This document shows, piece after piece, positions 9,671 through 18,443 of a stretch of 64,000 nucleotides of DNA. Position 1 is the first letter of the stretch; every line of letters starts with the position of its first letter. The stretch comes from Desemzia sp. RIT 804 (lineage in GTDB: Bacteria > Bacillota > Bacilli > Lactobacillales > Carnobacteriaceae): NCBI RefSeq assembly GCF_016892605.1, contig NZ_JAFEMV010000004.1:302403-366402 (forward strand), in the 5' to 3' direction. The notes under the pieces are model-generated. The model did no database searches. It was given only the letters and a program-made list of their open reading frames with translations, and was not told the DNA's origin. The translations under genes were made by a program, and so were the position numbers.

Positions 9671-9733
9671 AAATCTATTACAGGACTGAAATCGGTTAAA
9701 CAGTAACACACAATTTTTTAAAGGAGTAATAAT

Positions 9734-10498
9734 ATGGCTAATAATTCCCCTGGTAGAGTACAAACCATAGATCGAGCTTTATCTATTTTGGAAATCCTTT
9801 CCAATTATGATAATCTAAGTCTGATGGAAATAAGCGAAAAAGTGCAATTACATAAAGCAACTACACATCGCTTAATAAACTCCTTACTTGAGAATGGATA
9901 TATTGAAAAAGATGCGACTACAAAAAAATATCGTATTTCTCTAAAACTGTTTCAATTGGGAAATAGAAGAGTACAAAATATCGATTTTTTAAATGTTGCT
10001 AAAAGCATGATTCGTCAATTATCTCAAGAAATAAATCAAACTGTTCATTTGGTCATTGAAGATGACAACGAAGTACTATATATAGACAAACATGATTCTC
10101 AAAATTCTGAAACTAGAATGCATTCTAGGATTGGAAAAAAAGCCCCAATGTATGTCACTGCAGTTGGAAAAGCTATTTTAGCTACCAAAACAAATGGTGC
10201 CATTGTGGATTATTGGAATCAACAGGACATCCAGCCCAAAACCACTCATACTATTACAAACCTGGAAAAATTTTTAGCGGAGATCGATACTGTTCGCCAA
10301 CAAGGTTACGCGATAGACAATGAAGAAAATGAGTATGGTATAGTTTGTATAGGCGCTTCATTTGCAAGCTACAAAGAATTGTCTGCAGGAGCTATCAGTA
10401 TTTCCTTGCCGCTTTCTGAAGTAAAGAACAAAGAGATGTACATTCAAAAAATCGTCGAAACGACTCGGAAAATATCTAGTTTATTAGGACATTTTTAA
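9734..10498 (+). CDS. IclR-family transcriptional regulator
   Basis: 254 aa. The N-terminal winged helix-turn-helix covers residues 8-70 (TIDRALSILEIL... EISEKVQLHKATTHRLINSLLENGYI), followed by the IclR effector domain (MHSRIGKKAPMYVTAVGKAILA near 130-152, DNEENEYGIVCIGA near 200). KdgR-type IclR proteins control KDG/hexuronate genes. Divergence from the hexuronate cluster suggests it regulates that cluster, with KDG or a uronate as effector; this is inference. AAAGGAG precedes the ATG. It is followed by a strong bidirectional terminator. Confidence 0.9.
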   Translation: MANNSPGRVQTIDRALSILEILSNYDNLSLMEISEKVQLHKATTHRLINSLLENGYIEKDATTKKYRISLKLFQLGNRRVQNIDFLNVAKSMIRQLSQEINQTVHLVIEDDNEVLYIDKHDSQNSETRMHSRIGKKAPMYVTAVGKAILATKTNGAIVDYWNQQDIQPKTTHTITNLEKFLAEIDTVRQQGYAIDNEENEYGIVCIGASFASYKELSAGAISISLPLSEVKNKEMYIQKIVETTRKISSLLGHF

Positions 10499-10520
10499 AG
10501 TTGCCTTCTATAGCTAAAAT

Positions 10521-10567
10521 AAAAAGTGGTCAAACCGATTAAAAATAACTCGGTTTGACCACTTTTT
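10521..10567. terminator. bidirectional terminator
   Basis: Perfect 18-bp stem (AAAAAGTGGTCAAACCGA and its complement) with an 11-base loop and T-runs on both strands, between convergent genes. Confidence 0.9.
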
Positions 10568-10593
10568 GTATTGTATTCAATTAAAACGCCGCT

Positions 10594-10776
10594 CTACTCA
10601 TTCCAATTTCTCGGACTCCAAAGGGTACCATCCAGTTCCCCTTCCATTTGCGTAACGCGCAAAGCTTGTTCTTTGATCAATTGTTGAGTTGCAGCAATCA
10701 GAGCTTTTTGTTTATAATCTCGGCTATTTTGAAAAACACTTTCCAATTCTTCAATTATCCACTCATTTTGATCCAT
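10594..10776 (-). CDS. small acidic hypothetical protein
   Basis: 60 aa, no membrane segment, predicted mostly helical (residues 5-45), ending WSPRNWNE. GGAGAG is placed before the ATG and the gene starts 27 bases after the flavodoxin-fold oxidoreductase stops, so it is probably the last gene of that three-gene operon. No family recognised. It is too short to judge by composition alone; operon position and ribosome site are the main support. Confidence 0.6.
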   Translation of the reverse strand: MDQNEWIIEELESVFQNSRDYKQKALIAATQQLIKEQALRVTQMEGELDGTLWSPRNWNE

Positions 10777-10803
10777 ACTTTTCTCTCCAATTCACCTATT
10801 TTC

Positions 10804-11499
10804 TTATCCATTCATTTCATCAAGGACCATTTTTAAACCGTCTATTGTATCACGGTTCTCTTCGATTGCTTCTATTGCGTGCTGTAAAAGCAAATCATCT
10901 CCATGAGCTAATGTTTCTTTATTGGTCTTCAATAATTGATCTATCAGCCAGTTTTCTCTCGTAAACAGACTATCATCTGCCGCTCGAGTTAAAAATTGTT
11001 GGTAATCGATCAGCAACGTCATTTTTTGACTCTCTGTCATGTAAGGAAATTGATAAATCAAACAAGATTTCAAATATGTCATTCCAGTCTTAAATGCCAC
11101 TGCTTGAAAAGGCTTCGTCAATTCATGAATACTAAACGCTTCTCTTCCGCCAGCTTGATATTCACTTTCGCTTACCCCAATGGACAATACTAATCCAAAT
11201 TCTTTTCCTTTTAATTGATGTCCATTTCTACCATACGCAAATCCGTCTATCAATACTTCATCTTGCCATTGCTTTAGCATTGGCGGAGAACTATACCAAT
11301 AAAATGGGAACTGGAACACGATTCGGTCATGTTGCTTCAGTAGCTTCTGTTCTGTAACTACATCTATATTTCCATCTGGATACGTTCCCTCTAAGTGGTG
11401 TACTGTTATCATTTCACTATCCGCAATTGAACTCAATAAAAATTGCTGGCTTCCAGATTCAGTTATTTCAGGATGAGAAATAATCACCAACGTCTTCAT
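10804..11499 (-). CDS. NAD(P)H oxidoreductase, flavodoxin-like fold
   Basis: 231 aa. The N-terminus TLVIISHPE with QFPFYWYSSPPMLKQWQDEV (residues 68-87) and FGLVLSIG are typical of the KefF/MdaB/YheF quinone reductase group, which binds FMN or FAD and reduces quinones or nitro compounds with NAD(P)H. The last 60 residues form an extra helical tail. Middle gene of a leftward operon between the DUF-type gene and the 60-aa gene. Start supported by TTGGAGG. Substrate unknown. Confidence 0.85.
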   Translation of the reverse strand: MKTLVIISHPEITESGSQQFLLSSIADSEMITVHHLEGTYPDGNIDVVTEQKLLKQHDRIVFQFPFYWYSSPPMLKQWQDEVLIDGFAYGRNGHQLKGKEFGLVLSIGVSESEYQAGGREAFSIHELTKPFQAVAFKTGMTYLKSCLIYQFPYMTESQKMTLLIDYQQFLTRAADDSLFTRENWLIDQLLKTNKETLAHGDDLLLQHAIEAIEENRDTIDGLKMVLDEMNG

Positions 11500-11532
11500 C
11501 TTTATATTATCCCTCCAATATATTGAATGACT

Positions 11533-12582
11533 CTATTCATTTTCGGCCTCATCAAAAAAGTCTAACATATCTTTTTGAATCACTGAAATCAAAGGCAGTT
11601 TATATACGGGTGTCAATTCAATTCCTAATATATCCAACATATCCCCTAGTATTCCAGAAATATGCTGATAACGACCAATATTTACGACCACAGTAGGCGG
11701 CTTTACATTACTAGACACCAAAGCTTGGAGAAAGAGTCGCTGAATTTGCTCGATTTCATCAAATCCAATCAATTCGCCAAGAACGATCTCCGTACTTTTT
11801 GCATCCACAACCATTAGCATGACTGAAAATCGAGGACGTTCTGCTTCTTCATTTTGTATAGGCAAAGCTACATAATTCAATTCCAATTCCCAAATAGAAC
11901 TACCTATTTTCAGATGATTTGCTCGTCTCATCTCGAAGTCGGTTATTTTGATCTCTTGCTTTTTATACTCCTGATCAGTCACGCCTTGTAAAACAGCTTG
12001 CGGAATGACAAATACGTCATCTTCAAACTCTCCGTTTTCCTTGTAAGTACGCAAAAATACACTTTCCTTATTTTCTTCTGTATCGTGTATATCCAATTTA
12101 GAGCGAAAATCATGTCCTATCTCTAACAATTTTTCCATCGTTTCTATCACAAACGGAACTTCATTTAGCTCAATATCGTCAGGATAAAAACCAGGTTTGT
12201 AATCTATAAACACTGGCCAAGACTTTTTTCCTCTAAATGTGATACTACTGCTTTTTATCCGGTCATAGTCTTCTTTTTCCAGATCTTGACGATCTTCATA
12301 CATTAAGGATATTCCTTTTTGCAAGAGCAAAAAATCCAATGACGTTTCTAAATCTCTTATTTGAGATTGCTTCTCCATCTCAAAATAATAACTTAATTCT
12401 TCTAGATTACGGTAAAAAAGAAAGCCGTAATTGCCATCGCTTTTTCCTAAAATCGAGATAAAAACTGGCTCAGCTCTATGTGGAAACTGTAAAGCTAATA
12501 TATCTGTCTCCCAATAATCTTCCCAAAACGCGGCTTGATAGAGGTTTTTAGCTAATTGAAATAGTTTGGTCTCCTCTTTCAT
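11533..12582 (-). CDS. conserved hypothetical protein (DUF7309/DUF6930-like)
   Basis: 349 aa, soluble and acidic. Residues 5-75 (LAKNLYQAAFWEDYWETD..., ILGKSDGNYGFLFYRNLEEL) resemble the N-terminal domain of a family of uncharacterised bacterial proteins that I recall as DUF7309; residues 230-340 resemble the domain that follows it (VVDAKSTEIVLGE). No catalytic motif is evident. A GTG three codons upstream is possible, but GGGGG is better spaced for the ATG at 12582. First gene of the operon with the oxidoreductase. Family naming is from memory and uncertain. Confidence 0.6.
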   Translation of the reverse strand: MKEETKLFQLAKNLYQAAFWEDYWETDILALQFPHRAEPVFISILGKSDGNYGFLFYRNLEELSYYFEMEKQSQIRDLETSLDFLLLQKGISLMYEDRQDLEKEDYDRIKSSSITFRGKKSWPVFIDYKPGFYPDDIELNEVPFVIETMEKLLEIGHDFRSKLDIHDTEENKESVFLRTYKENGEFEDDVFVIPQAVLQGVTDQEYKKQEIKITDFEMRRANHLKIGSSIWELELNYVALPIQNEEAERPRFSVMLMVVDAKSTEIVLGELIGFDEIEQIQRLFLQALVSSNVKPPTVVVNIGRYQHISGILGDMLDILGIELTPVYKLPLISVIQKDMLDFFDEAENE

Positions 12583-12756
12583 TTGACACACCCCCTATAG
12601 AATGAAGTTAAATTTCTCGTCATTTTATCTATTTGTTGTAAGCTAAGTTTATCTTCACCTGTGGCAGGTTTGACTCTATTTCATTATCTCAATAATTGCC
12701 TTGTCCTACAACTTATTCTCAAGTTTTTTTTTACATCTCTCTCTTCGAGTTACTAT

Positions 12757-12785
12757 TTGTCCTTTCCCAGGGAAACGTTTACAAT
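12757..12785 (+). promoter_or_regulatory. dhaKLM promoter with overlapping cre site
   Basis: TTGTCC, 17 bases, TACAAT, 40 bases before dhaK. GGGAAACGTTTACA (12770-12783) resembles a cre site and overlaps the -10 box, a placement expected to give CcpA repression. Confidence 0.6.
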
Positions 12786-12824
12786 AGATATGTAATGAAT
12801 GATATTGGAATGGGAGGAAGAAGC

Positions 12825-13814
12825 ATGAAGAAAATAATTAATGAACCATCCGCAGTCGTAGACGAAATGATCAAAGGGATGGTTTTTGCTTATGATGGTT
12901 TAATTGAGCGTTTGCCTGAAACAAACGTGATTCATCGCACACATTCTCATAATGGAAAAGTAGGTTTAGTTAGTGGTGGAGGCAGCGGCCACGAACCTTC
13001 ACATGCAGGTTTTGTAGGTAAAGGCATGTTATCGGCTGCTGTATGCGGGGAAGTATTTACCTCTCCTACGCCTGACCAAATCCTAGAAGCGATCAAAGTT
13101 AGTGATGAAGGAAATGGCGTATTCATGATCGTTAAAAACTACTCCGGCGATATCATGAACTTTGAAATGGCAAAAGATTTAGCAGATATGGAAGATATCT
13201 CTGTCGATTTTGTTGTTGTAGATGATGACATTGCGGTTGAAGACAGTACCTATACTGCTGGAAAACGCGGTATTGCAGGAACTGTATTAGTCCACAAAAT
13301 TCTTGGTGCCGCAGCAGAAGAAGGTGCATCTCTTACAGAAATCAAAACTTTAGCTGACAAATTAGTTCCAGCTATTAAATCTATCGGTGTTGCTTTAACG
13401 CCAGCTACCAATCCTGAGGTTGGCAAACCTGGGTTTGATATTGGAGACGACGAAATTGAATTTGGTGTTGGAATTCACGGCGAACCTGGTTACCGCAGAG
13501 AAAAGCTGCAACCTTCAAAAGATTTAGCAGCTGAATTAGTGCATCAATTAAAGAAAGAATTCCAATGGTCAGCTGATGAGGAATATGCTCTTTTGATCAA
13601 TGGGATGGGAGCTACTCCATTGATGGAACAGTTCGTATTTACCAATGACGTGCACCAATTATTAGCCCAAGATGAATTAGCATTATCCTTCAAAAAAGTT
13701 GGCGACTACATGACCTCTATCGATATGGCTGGTCTTTCCGTTACTTTAGTCAAATTAGAAGATCCAAAATGGTTAGCTTATTTAAACGCACCAGTGACTA
13801 CAATCTCTTGGTAA
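12825..13814 (+). CDS. dhaK: dihydroxyacetone kinase subunit K
   Basis: 329 aa. Binds dihydroxyacetone covalently through a His (PTS-dependent DhaKLM system). Seen: SGGGSGHEPSHAGFVGKGML near residue 48, the TSPTPDQILEAI loop, GDIMNFEMA near residue 108, and GIHGEPGYRR near residue 217 with the hemiaminal-forming His. An upstream ATG would add 43 residues but overlaps the promoter; GGGAGGAAG marks the ATG at 12825. First gene of dhaKLM, 16 bases before dhaL. Confidence 0.95.
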   Translation: MKKIINEPSAVVDEMIKGMVFAYDGLIERLPETNVIHRTHSHNGKVGLVSGGGSGHEPSHAGFVGKGMLSAAVCGEVFTSPTPDQILEAIKVSDEGNGVFMIVKNYSGDIMNFEMAKDLADMEDISVDFVVVDDDIAVEDSTYTAGKRGIAGTVLVHKILGAAAEEGASLTEIKTLADKLVPAIKSIGVALTPATNPEVGKPGFDIGDDEIEFGVGIHGEPGYRREKLQPSKDLAAELVHQLKKEFQWSADEEYALLINGMGATPLMEQFVFTNDVHQLLAQDELALSFKKVGDYMTSIDMAGLSVTLVKLEDPKWLAYLNAPVTTISW

Positions 13815-13830
13815 GAAAGGAGTACGCAAT

Positions 13831-14424
13831 ATGCTTTCAATTGAAAATGTAAACACATGGATGAATTTATTTAGTGAACAACTGCTAGAAAAAAAAACGT
13901 ATCTAAGTGAATTAGATACAGCTATCGGCGATGGTGATCACGGCAATAATCTAGCTCGAGGTGCTGCTGCTTTGAAAGAAAAATTAGCCGATAATGAATA
14001 TGAAACTTTAACTGATTTGCTAAAAGACATTGGAATGGTATTTGTCAGCAAAATTGGTGGAGCTTCTGGTCCTTTATATGGTTCAGCTTTTATCAGTATG
14101 GCCAAAGCTAGTAAAGAAAACGAGGAACTAGATTTGGCTGGTTTATTAGAAGCTGGTCTAGACGGTATCCAAAAACGAGGCAAAGCTGTTGCTGGAGAAA
14201 AAACCATGGTCGATGAGTGGATTCCAGTAGTGGATGCTGTCAAAGAAAACTCTTTAACTCCAGAAGTCATTGAAGAAGCTGTAGCGAAAACAGAGCAAAT
14301 GAAAGCTACTAAAGGAAGAGCTTCTTATCTAGGAGACCGTTCTATTGGTCACTTAGATCCTGGTGCAATGTCCAGCAGCTATCTTTTCAAAACTATGATA
14401 GAGGCAGGTGTATATGATGGGTAA
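13831..14424 (+). CDS. dhaL: dihydroxyacetone kinase subunit L
   Basis: 197 aa, the ADP-binding subunit that passes phosphate to dihydroxyacetone. DTAIGDGDHGNN near residues 30-41 gives the Asp residues coordinating Mg-ADP; GGASGPLYGSAF near 74 and GRASYLGDRSIGHLDPGA near 165 are family marks. Usual length about 200. AAAGGAG precedes the ATG; its end overlaps the start of dhaM by a few bases, implying coupled translation. Confidence 0.95.
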   Translation: MLSIENVNTWMNLFSEQLLEKKTYLSELDTAIGDGDHGNNLARGAAALKEKLADNEYETLTDLLKDIGMVFVSKIGGASGPLYGSAFISMAKASKENEELDLAGLLEAGLDGIQKRGKAVAGEKTMVDEWIPVVDAVKENSLTPEVIEEAVAKTEQMKATKGRASYLGDRSIGHLDPGAMSSSYLFKTMIEAGVYDG

Positions 14425-14791
14425 GCAAATTGGGATTTTGCTTGTTTCGCATGTTGAAGAAGTAGCAAAAGGTCTAACAAAACTGTTAAACCAAGTTGCA
14501 GCCGATGTAACGATCATACCGGCTGGTGGTACTGAAGATGGTGAAGTGGGAACTAGTTTTGACAAAATCTCTGCAGCTGTAGAAGAATTTGAAGAAGACA
14601 CGATTATCGCATTTTATGATCTTGGTAGTGCCAAAATGAACCTTGAGATGGCAGTTGAGACTACAGACAAAGAAATCACTTTATACGATACAGCATTTGT
14701 AGAAAGCGCGTATACCGCAGCTTCCCTACTACAAGTTGACGTTCCTTTAGAAGATATTGATAAGCAATTGGCAGAGTTAAAAGTGAAATAA
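14417..14791 (+). CDS. dhaM: PTS-dependent dihydroxyacetone kinase phosphotransferase subunit
   Basis: About 124 aa, a single EIIA-Man-like domain. The phosphorylatable His is in ILLVSHVEEVA near residue 13; PAGGTEDGEVGTSF and FYDLGSAKMN follow as in other DhaM proteins. It receives phosphate from HPr and re-phosphorylates ADP bound to DhaL. It lacks the HPr and EI-like extensions found in enterobacterial DhaM, as usual in Firmicutes. ATG codons at 14414 and 14417 are both possible, with GAGGCAGG upstream. No glycerol dehydrogenase gene accompanies the operon here. Confidence 0.93.
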   Translation: MGKQIGILLVSHVEEVAKGLTKLLNQVAADVTIIPAGGTEDGEVGTSFDKISAAVEEFEEDTIIAFYDLGSAKMNLEMAVETTDKEITLYDTAFVESAYTAASLLQVDVPLEDIDKQLAELKVK

Positions 14792-14841
14792 CGTTATACA
14801 AAAAATGAGAACGAGACAAAAGTCGTTTTGACCCTGAATAT

Positions 14842-14891
14842 AACCAGAACTCCCCTTATGAGATTTTTTTCTCATAAGGGGAGTTCTGGTT
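14842..14891. terminator. long perfect inverted repeat after dhaM
   Basis: A 21-bp perfect stem (AACCAGAACTCCCCTTATGAG) with an 8-base loop lies 50 bases after the dhaM stop. There is no long T-run after it; probably an RNA 3' end or bidirectional terminator between convergent genes. Confidence 0.65.
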
Positions 14892-14937
14892 TATAAACAT
14901 GTGGTCAAACCTTTTGGAACACGTTTATACAAGAGCA

Positions 14938-15106
14938 TGAAGCAGAGCGGTTAGATTACCGGATATTAAGTAGAAAACGACCAGTTAGGCGTACTTTCCT
15001 AACAGGTCATTTTCAGCTTATAGACGTGTAATCTGCTCTGCGCAATACGTTTAAAAACGCAGTCTAATTAAGAAGCAGAGACTGCAACACTTTTGTCCAG
15101 TTCTCT
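14938..15106. repeat. mosaic hairpin element between dhaM and a transporter gene
   Basis: Arms GCAGAGCGGTTAGATTACC and TAATCTGCTCTGCGC pair around an inner stem (GAAAACGACCAGTTAGG with CCTAACAGGTCATTTTC). Beyond the right arm, a segment read leftward as GGACAAAAGTGTTGCAGTC and then TCTGCTT is shared with the element at 25340-25560. Confidence 0.75.
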
Positions 15107-15117
15107 TTTCCACATTT

Positions 15118-16572
15118 TTATTTTTCAGCTGCTCTACGTTCTTGTAAAATGCGTGTGTTTTCTAACACTTGTTTTTTACCTAACGGATAAATAAAAGCTA
15201 AACTGATAGCTACGAATAAGTATGCTGCCATTGGAACTCCCGTTGCTATTCGATAAATATTATTTGCTACCTCTGTTGATTGTACACTTGCACCAGAAAC
15301 AAATCCAATAGCTGTCAATGCAAATCCACCTAAACCACCGGCTAAGGCTTGTCCAATTTTACGAGAAAAAGAGTAAACAGCGTAAATAGTTCCATCTTCA
15401 CGTTTTCCAGTACGAACTTCTTGGTAATCAATGATATCTGAAATGAAAGCCCAGATAATAATATTAAAGTAGTTCATTCCTAAATTCCCAATGAATGAAA
15501 ATGCTAAGAAAACCCATACATTATTGATTTGTAAGAAGAATATCATTCCATACATAGCTGCACTAATCAGTAGACCAATTGTCCCAGATTCTTTTTTACC
15601 AAATCTAGCAGCAATTTTACTTGCAAATGGCGCTAACACCAGTACTCCAACTGTTCCTAAAATACCTGCAGCAGCTAAACCTGAAGCACTATTAAAGTAA
15701 GTAGTGTATAAATAAGCATTCATCGTTCCAACTAGTATTTGTGCTAATAATAAGAACACTGCTGCAGAAATGATACCTAACAATGCTCTATTAGTCGTTA
15801 ATCCTTTAACGATCGATTTCATCTGTTCTCCTACAGTTTCAGTGTTAGAAGCATCTTTTTCAGGGAGTTGAATTCTCTCTTCTGTCCAGAAATATAAAAC
15901 GGCATACAAAGCAAGAGCTACCATAGCGAATACACCAGCAATCATTGTGAAGCGTTCAGGAATAATGACTTGATCTCCAGAATTATTTGTAGTGTAAACA
16001 ATTAAAGGGACCGCAAAAGAAATAAACATAGATGCTATACTTGCTCCTACACTACGGAATGTAGATAAAACTGCCCGATCTTCTGCTTTATCACTAATTA
16101 CTGAAGCCATTGATCCATAAGGAATATTGATACCCGTATAACAAATACTTCCCCAGAATAAGTAAGTAACATAAACGTAAATCATTTTAGCCGGCATGGA
16201 CCAATCTTTTACGACATAAACAAACATTAAAAAACCTGCAATAACAGCAAATGGAGCTACACGACGAATCCAAGGTTTGAACCTTCCATCTTTTGCCGGT
16301 TTAAATGTATCAACAATTCGGCCCATTCCGATATCTGTAAAAGCGTCTACAATTCTTGAAACTAAGAACAAAGTTCCGACCGCTGCCCCACTAATACCTA
16401 ATACATTTGTGTAGTAAACCATTAAGAATGAGCTAGCAAAGATAAAGAACATATCGTTAGCTATATCCCCTGCCATATATCCGATTTTATCTTTGATTCC
16501 AAAAGGACGTACATCCTTTTTTGTGTCTGTACTTAATGTACCATTTTTTTCTGCATAACTTTCTCTTGCCAT
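15118..16572 (-). CDS. GPH-family sugar:cation symporter
   Basis: 484 aa, about 12 membrane segments. GPH marks: GIKDKIGYMAGDIANDMFFI near residue 25, IVDAFTDIGMGRIVDTF near 70, and SDIIDYQEVRTGKREDGTIYAVYSF near 378. It is similar in design to the transporter at 7423-8802 but clearly diverged, so not a recent duplicate. It stands alone, convergent with dhaKLM, and its substrate cannot be inferred. Start with AAGAGG. A weak cre-like sequence (GGGAAACGCTTATT, near 16743) lies upstream. Confidence 0.85.
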   Translation of the reverse strand: MARESYAEKNGTLSTDTKKDVRPFGIKDKIGYMAGDIANDMFFIFASSFLMVYYTNVLGISGAAVGTLFLVSRIVDAFTDIGMGRIVDTFKPAKDGRFKPWIRRVAPFAVIAGFLMFVYVVKDWSMPAKMIYVYVTYLFWGSICYTGINIPYGSMASVISDKAEDRAVLSTFRSVGASIASMFISFAVPLIVYTTNNSGDQVIIPERFTMIAGVFAMVALALYAVLYFWTEERIQLPEKDASNTETVGEQMKSIVKGLTTNRALLGIISAAVFLLLAQILVGTMNAYLYTTYFNSASGLAAAGILGTVGVLVLAPFASKIAARFGKKESGTIGLLISAAMYGMIFFLQINNVWVFLAFSFIGNLGMNYFNIIIWAFISDIIDYQEVRTGKREDGTIYAVYSFSRKIGQALAGGLGGFALTAIGFVSGASVQSTEVANNIYRIATGVPMAAYLFVAISLAFIYPLGKKQVLENTRILQERRAAEK

Positions 16573-17098
16573 TTTATTACCTCTTTTCTTGTGATTAAAT
16601 TAGAATGTTTCTGCTTTTTAGTATCATAATGTAATACATAGTATCATTAAAGGAAACCCTTTACAAGATTAATTATTCAAAAAAGAATCCGCTTTTTTAA
16701 ATTTTTGTCTAAAACGCGTCCCATATGTGCAACGAAGCACAAGGGAAACGCTTATTTACCAATGATAGCGTTATTTTTGAAATTCTAAAAAAATATAAAA
16801 TAAGTTTTCTTCCTAATTAAGAGATAAATTTTCAGTTTGTGGCTTTTATAGAGCAAGAAAACAGAGTTCAGCTTATTAATGCCGGATGCTACCTCTTTTT
16901 TCATCATCACGAGTTGTCTTTTGATGTCCAAACCTCGTTTTTCATCACCGCAATTTTTCCCTTAATGTTCTAACCACGTTTTTCATTAACTCAAGGTTAG
17001 AATAATAACTTCTAAAGCTGTGAATTATTCAGGATACTATCTTATTACTGAAATTTTCAGCTAAGTTTCTCAAGTGTATGTATTCAACCAATCCGTCA
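16573..17098. other. gene-free region with short repeats
   Basis: No coding frame. Read leftward, 16895-17000 contains two to three degenerate copies of a roughly 30-base unit (TGATGAAAAACGAGGTTTGG then ACATCAA), similar to the tandem units at 38682-38769. AGCTGTGAATTATTCAGG at 17016-17033 matches the IS-end-like sequence described at 33-48. Confidence 0.55.
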
Positions 17099-17684
17099 AC
17101 AAAAAGAAACCTGATAGGAAAACTTTCTTCCTACCAAGTTTCTTTTATGATGAGCTAAGCGCCCTTGCTCCACTCTCTATCTAAACGAGTTGTGCAGGGC
17201 AGCTCACGCTACCATTTCACGATGACGGCTGTTTGCAAAGAACCCAAACTGCCGTCATCGTGAGATGTCCGGTGAGCTAAGCGCCCTTGCTCCACTCTCT
17301 TCTGTTAAACGCGCTGCGCAAACCAGACCTCCTATGATTTCATTTCTCCGTTTTATGGGTAAAGAACACCCATTAAACGGAGAAAGTGAACTCTACGGAG
17401 CTCTAACCGGTTTGCTCCGCGCTCTGCTCTTAAACGCGCTGCGCAAACCAGACCTCCTATGATTTCATTTCTCCGTTTTATGGGTAAAGAACACCCATTA
17501 AACGGAGAAAGTGAACTCTACGGAACTCTAACCGGTTTGCTCCGCGCTCTGCTCTTAAACGTGTTGCGCAAGGCAGCTCACACTACCAAAATCCAAACGA
17601 CGAGTGTTAGGTAAAGAACACCTAACTCTCGTCGTTTGGATTTTGTTCGGTGAGCTGAACGCCTTGCTCCACACTCTGCTCTAT
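17099..17684. repeat. tandem array of mosaic hairpin elements
   Basis: Five head-to-tail units: a partial one (17099-17178), then about 17179-17304, 17305-17429, 17430-17554 and 17555-17684. Units three and four are 125 bases each and almost identical. Each unit has outer arms (AAACGnGTTGCGCAA on the left, TTGCTCCACnCTCT on the right) around its own inner stem-loop, for example ACGATGACGGC, TCTCCGTTTTATGGGT or CCAAACGACGAG with their complements. The last right arm abuts the glpF stop codon. Confidence 0.9.
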
Positions 17685-18406
17685 CCTAATGGTAATAATT
17701 GGTATAATAGTGCTGCTAATGATGCTCCAATTAGGGGGCCTACTATAGGAACCCATGAGTATCCCCAATCAGAGTCGCCTTTATTGGCAATTGGTAAGAT
17801 TTGGTGAGCGATCCTTGGACCCAAATCTCGAGCTGGGTTGATGGCATATCCTGTTGTTCCTCCCAATGAAAGACCAATAGACACGATCAGTAAACCAACT
17901 ACGATTGGATTCAATCCCTCAGTAAATTCGCCTTGTGTAAAAGCCAATAACCCAAACACTAACATTCCTGTACCAATAGCTTCACTGACTAGGTTATTTA
18001 CAGGACTTTTAATTGCCGGACCTGTTGAGAAAACACCAAGTATTGTTTCTGAGTCCTCTGTTGCTTTCCAGTGAGGCATATAGTGAATCCATACGACTAC
18101 AGCACCTGCAACCCCACCTAATACTTGTGCAGCCATATAAGGAAATACTTCTGCCCAACCAAATTCTCCAGCTATTGCCATCCCTAATGTTACTGCCGGA
18201 TTAAGATGGGCTGGACTTAAAAATCCTGAGGAGAAAACAGCAATTGTAACAGCTAATCCCCAGCCTAATGTGATCATTAGCCATCCGGTATTGAAGCCTT
18301 TTGTTTTATTCAAAACTGACCCTGCTACAACCCCGTCCCCAAGTAAAACCAAAATCATTGTTCCAATAAATTCTCCAATTAACTGTTGCCATAAGGTTGT
18401 GTCCAT
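17681..18406 (-). CDS. glpF: glycerol uptake facilitator
   Basis: 241 aa, six membrane segments plus two half-helices. Both channel motifs are present: HLNPAVTLG near residue 66 and AINPARDLGPR near 193. The Asp after NPAR is the aquaglyceroporin mark, so it conducts glycerol rather than only water. Last gene of glpK-glpD-glpF. The stop codon is followed immediately by the right arm of the hairpin-repeat array. Confidence 0.95.
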   Translation of the reverse strand: MDTTLWQQLIGEFIGTMILVLLGDGVVAGSVLNKTKGFNTGWLMITLGWGLAVTIAVFSSGFLSPAHLNPAVTLGMAIAGEFGWAEVFPYMAAQVLGGVAGAVVVWIHYMPHWKATEDSETILGVFSTGPAIKSPVNNLVSEAIGTGMLVFGLLAFTQGEFTEGLNPIVVGLLIVSIGLSLGGTTGYAINPARDLGPRIAHQILPIANKGDSDWGYSWVPIVGPLIGASLAALLYQLLPLG

Positions 18407-18443
18407 TCTCTTTCCCTCTCTTTCAATTTCATAGTTTGAATAT

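Larger units (their letters stand above)
8803..9733. other. intergenic control region between transporter and IclR regulator
   Basis: About 930 bases, very AT-rich, with no convincing coding frame. It holds two near-identical cre-like sites (8968-8981, 9108-9121) and a good promoter for the IclR gene (9642-9670). An imperfect inverted repeat (GAGGAGGAA..TTCTCCCCTC) lies at about 9320-9350. The rest shows nothing recognisable; a decayed gene cannot be excluded. Confidence 0.6.

Noticed and set aside
8803..9733. A missed or decayed gene in the large gap before the IclR regulator
   Set aside because: No frame of useful length or recognisable protein segment on either strand.
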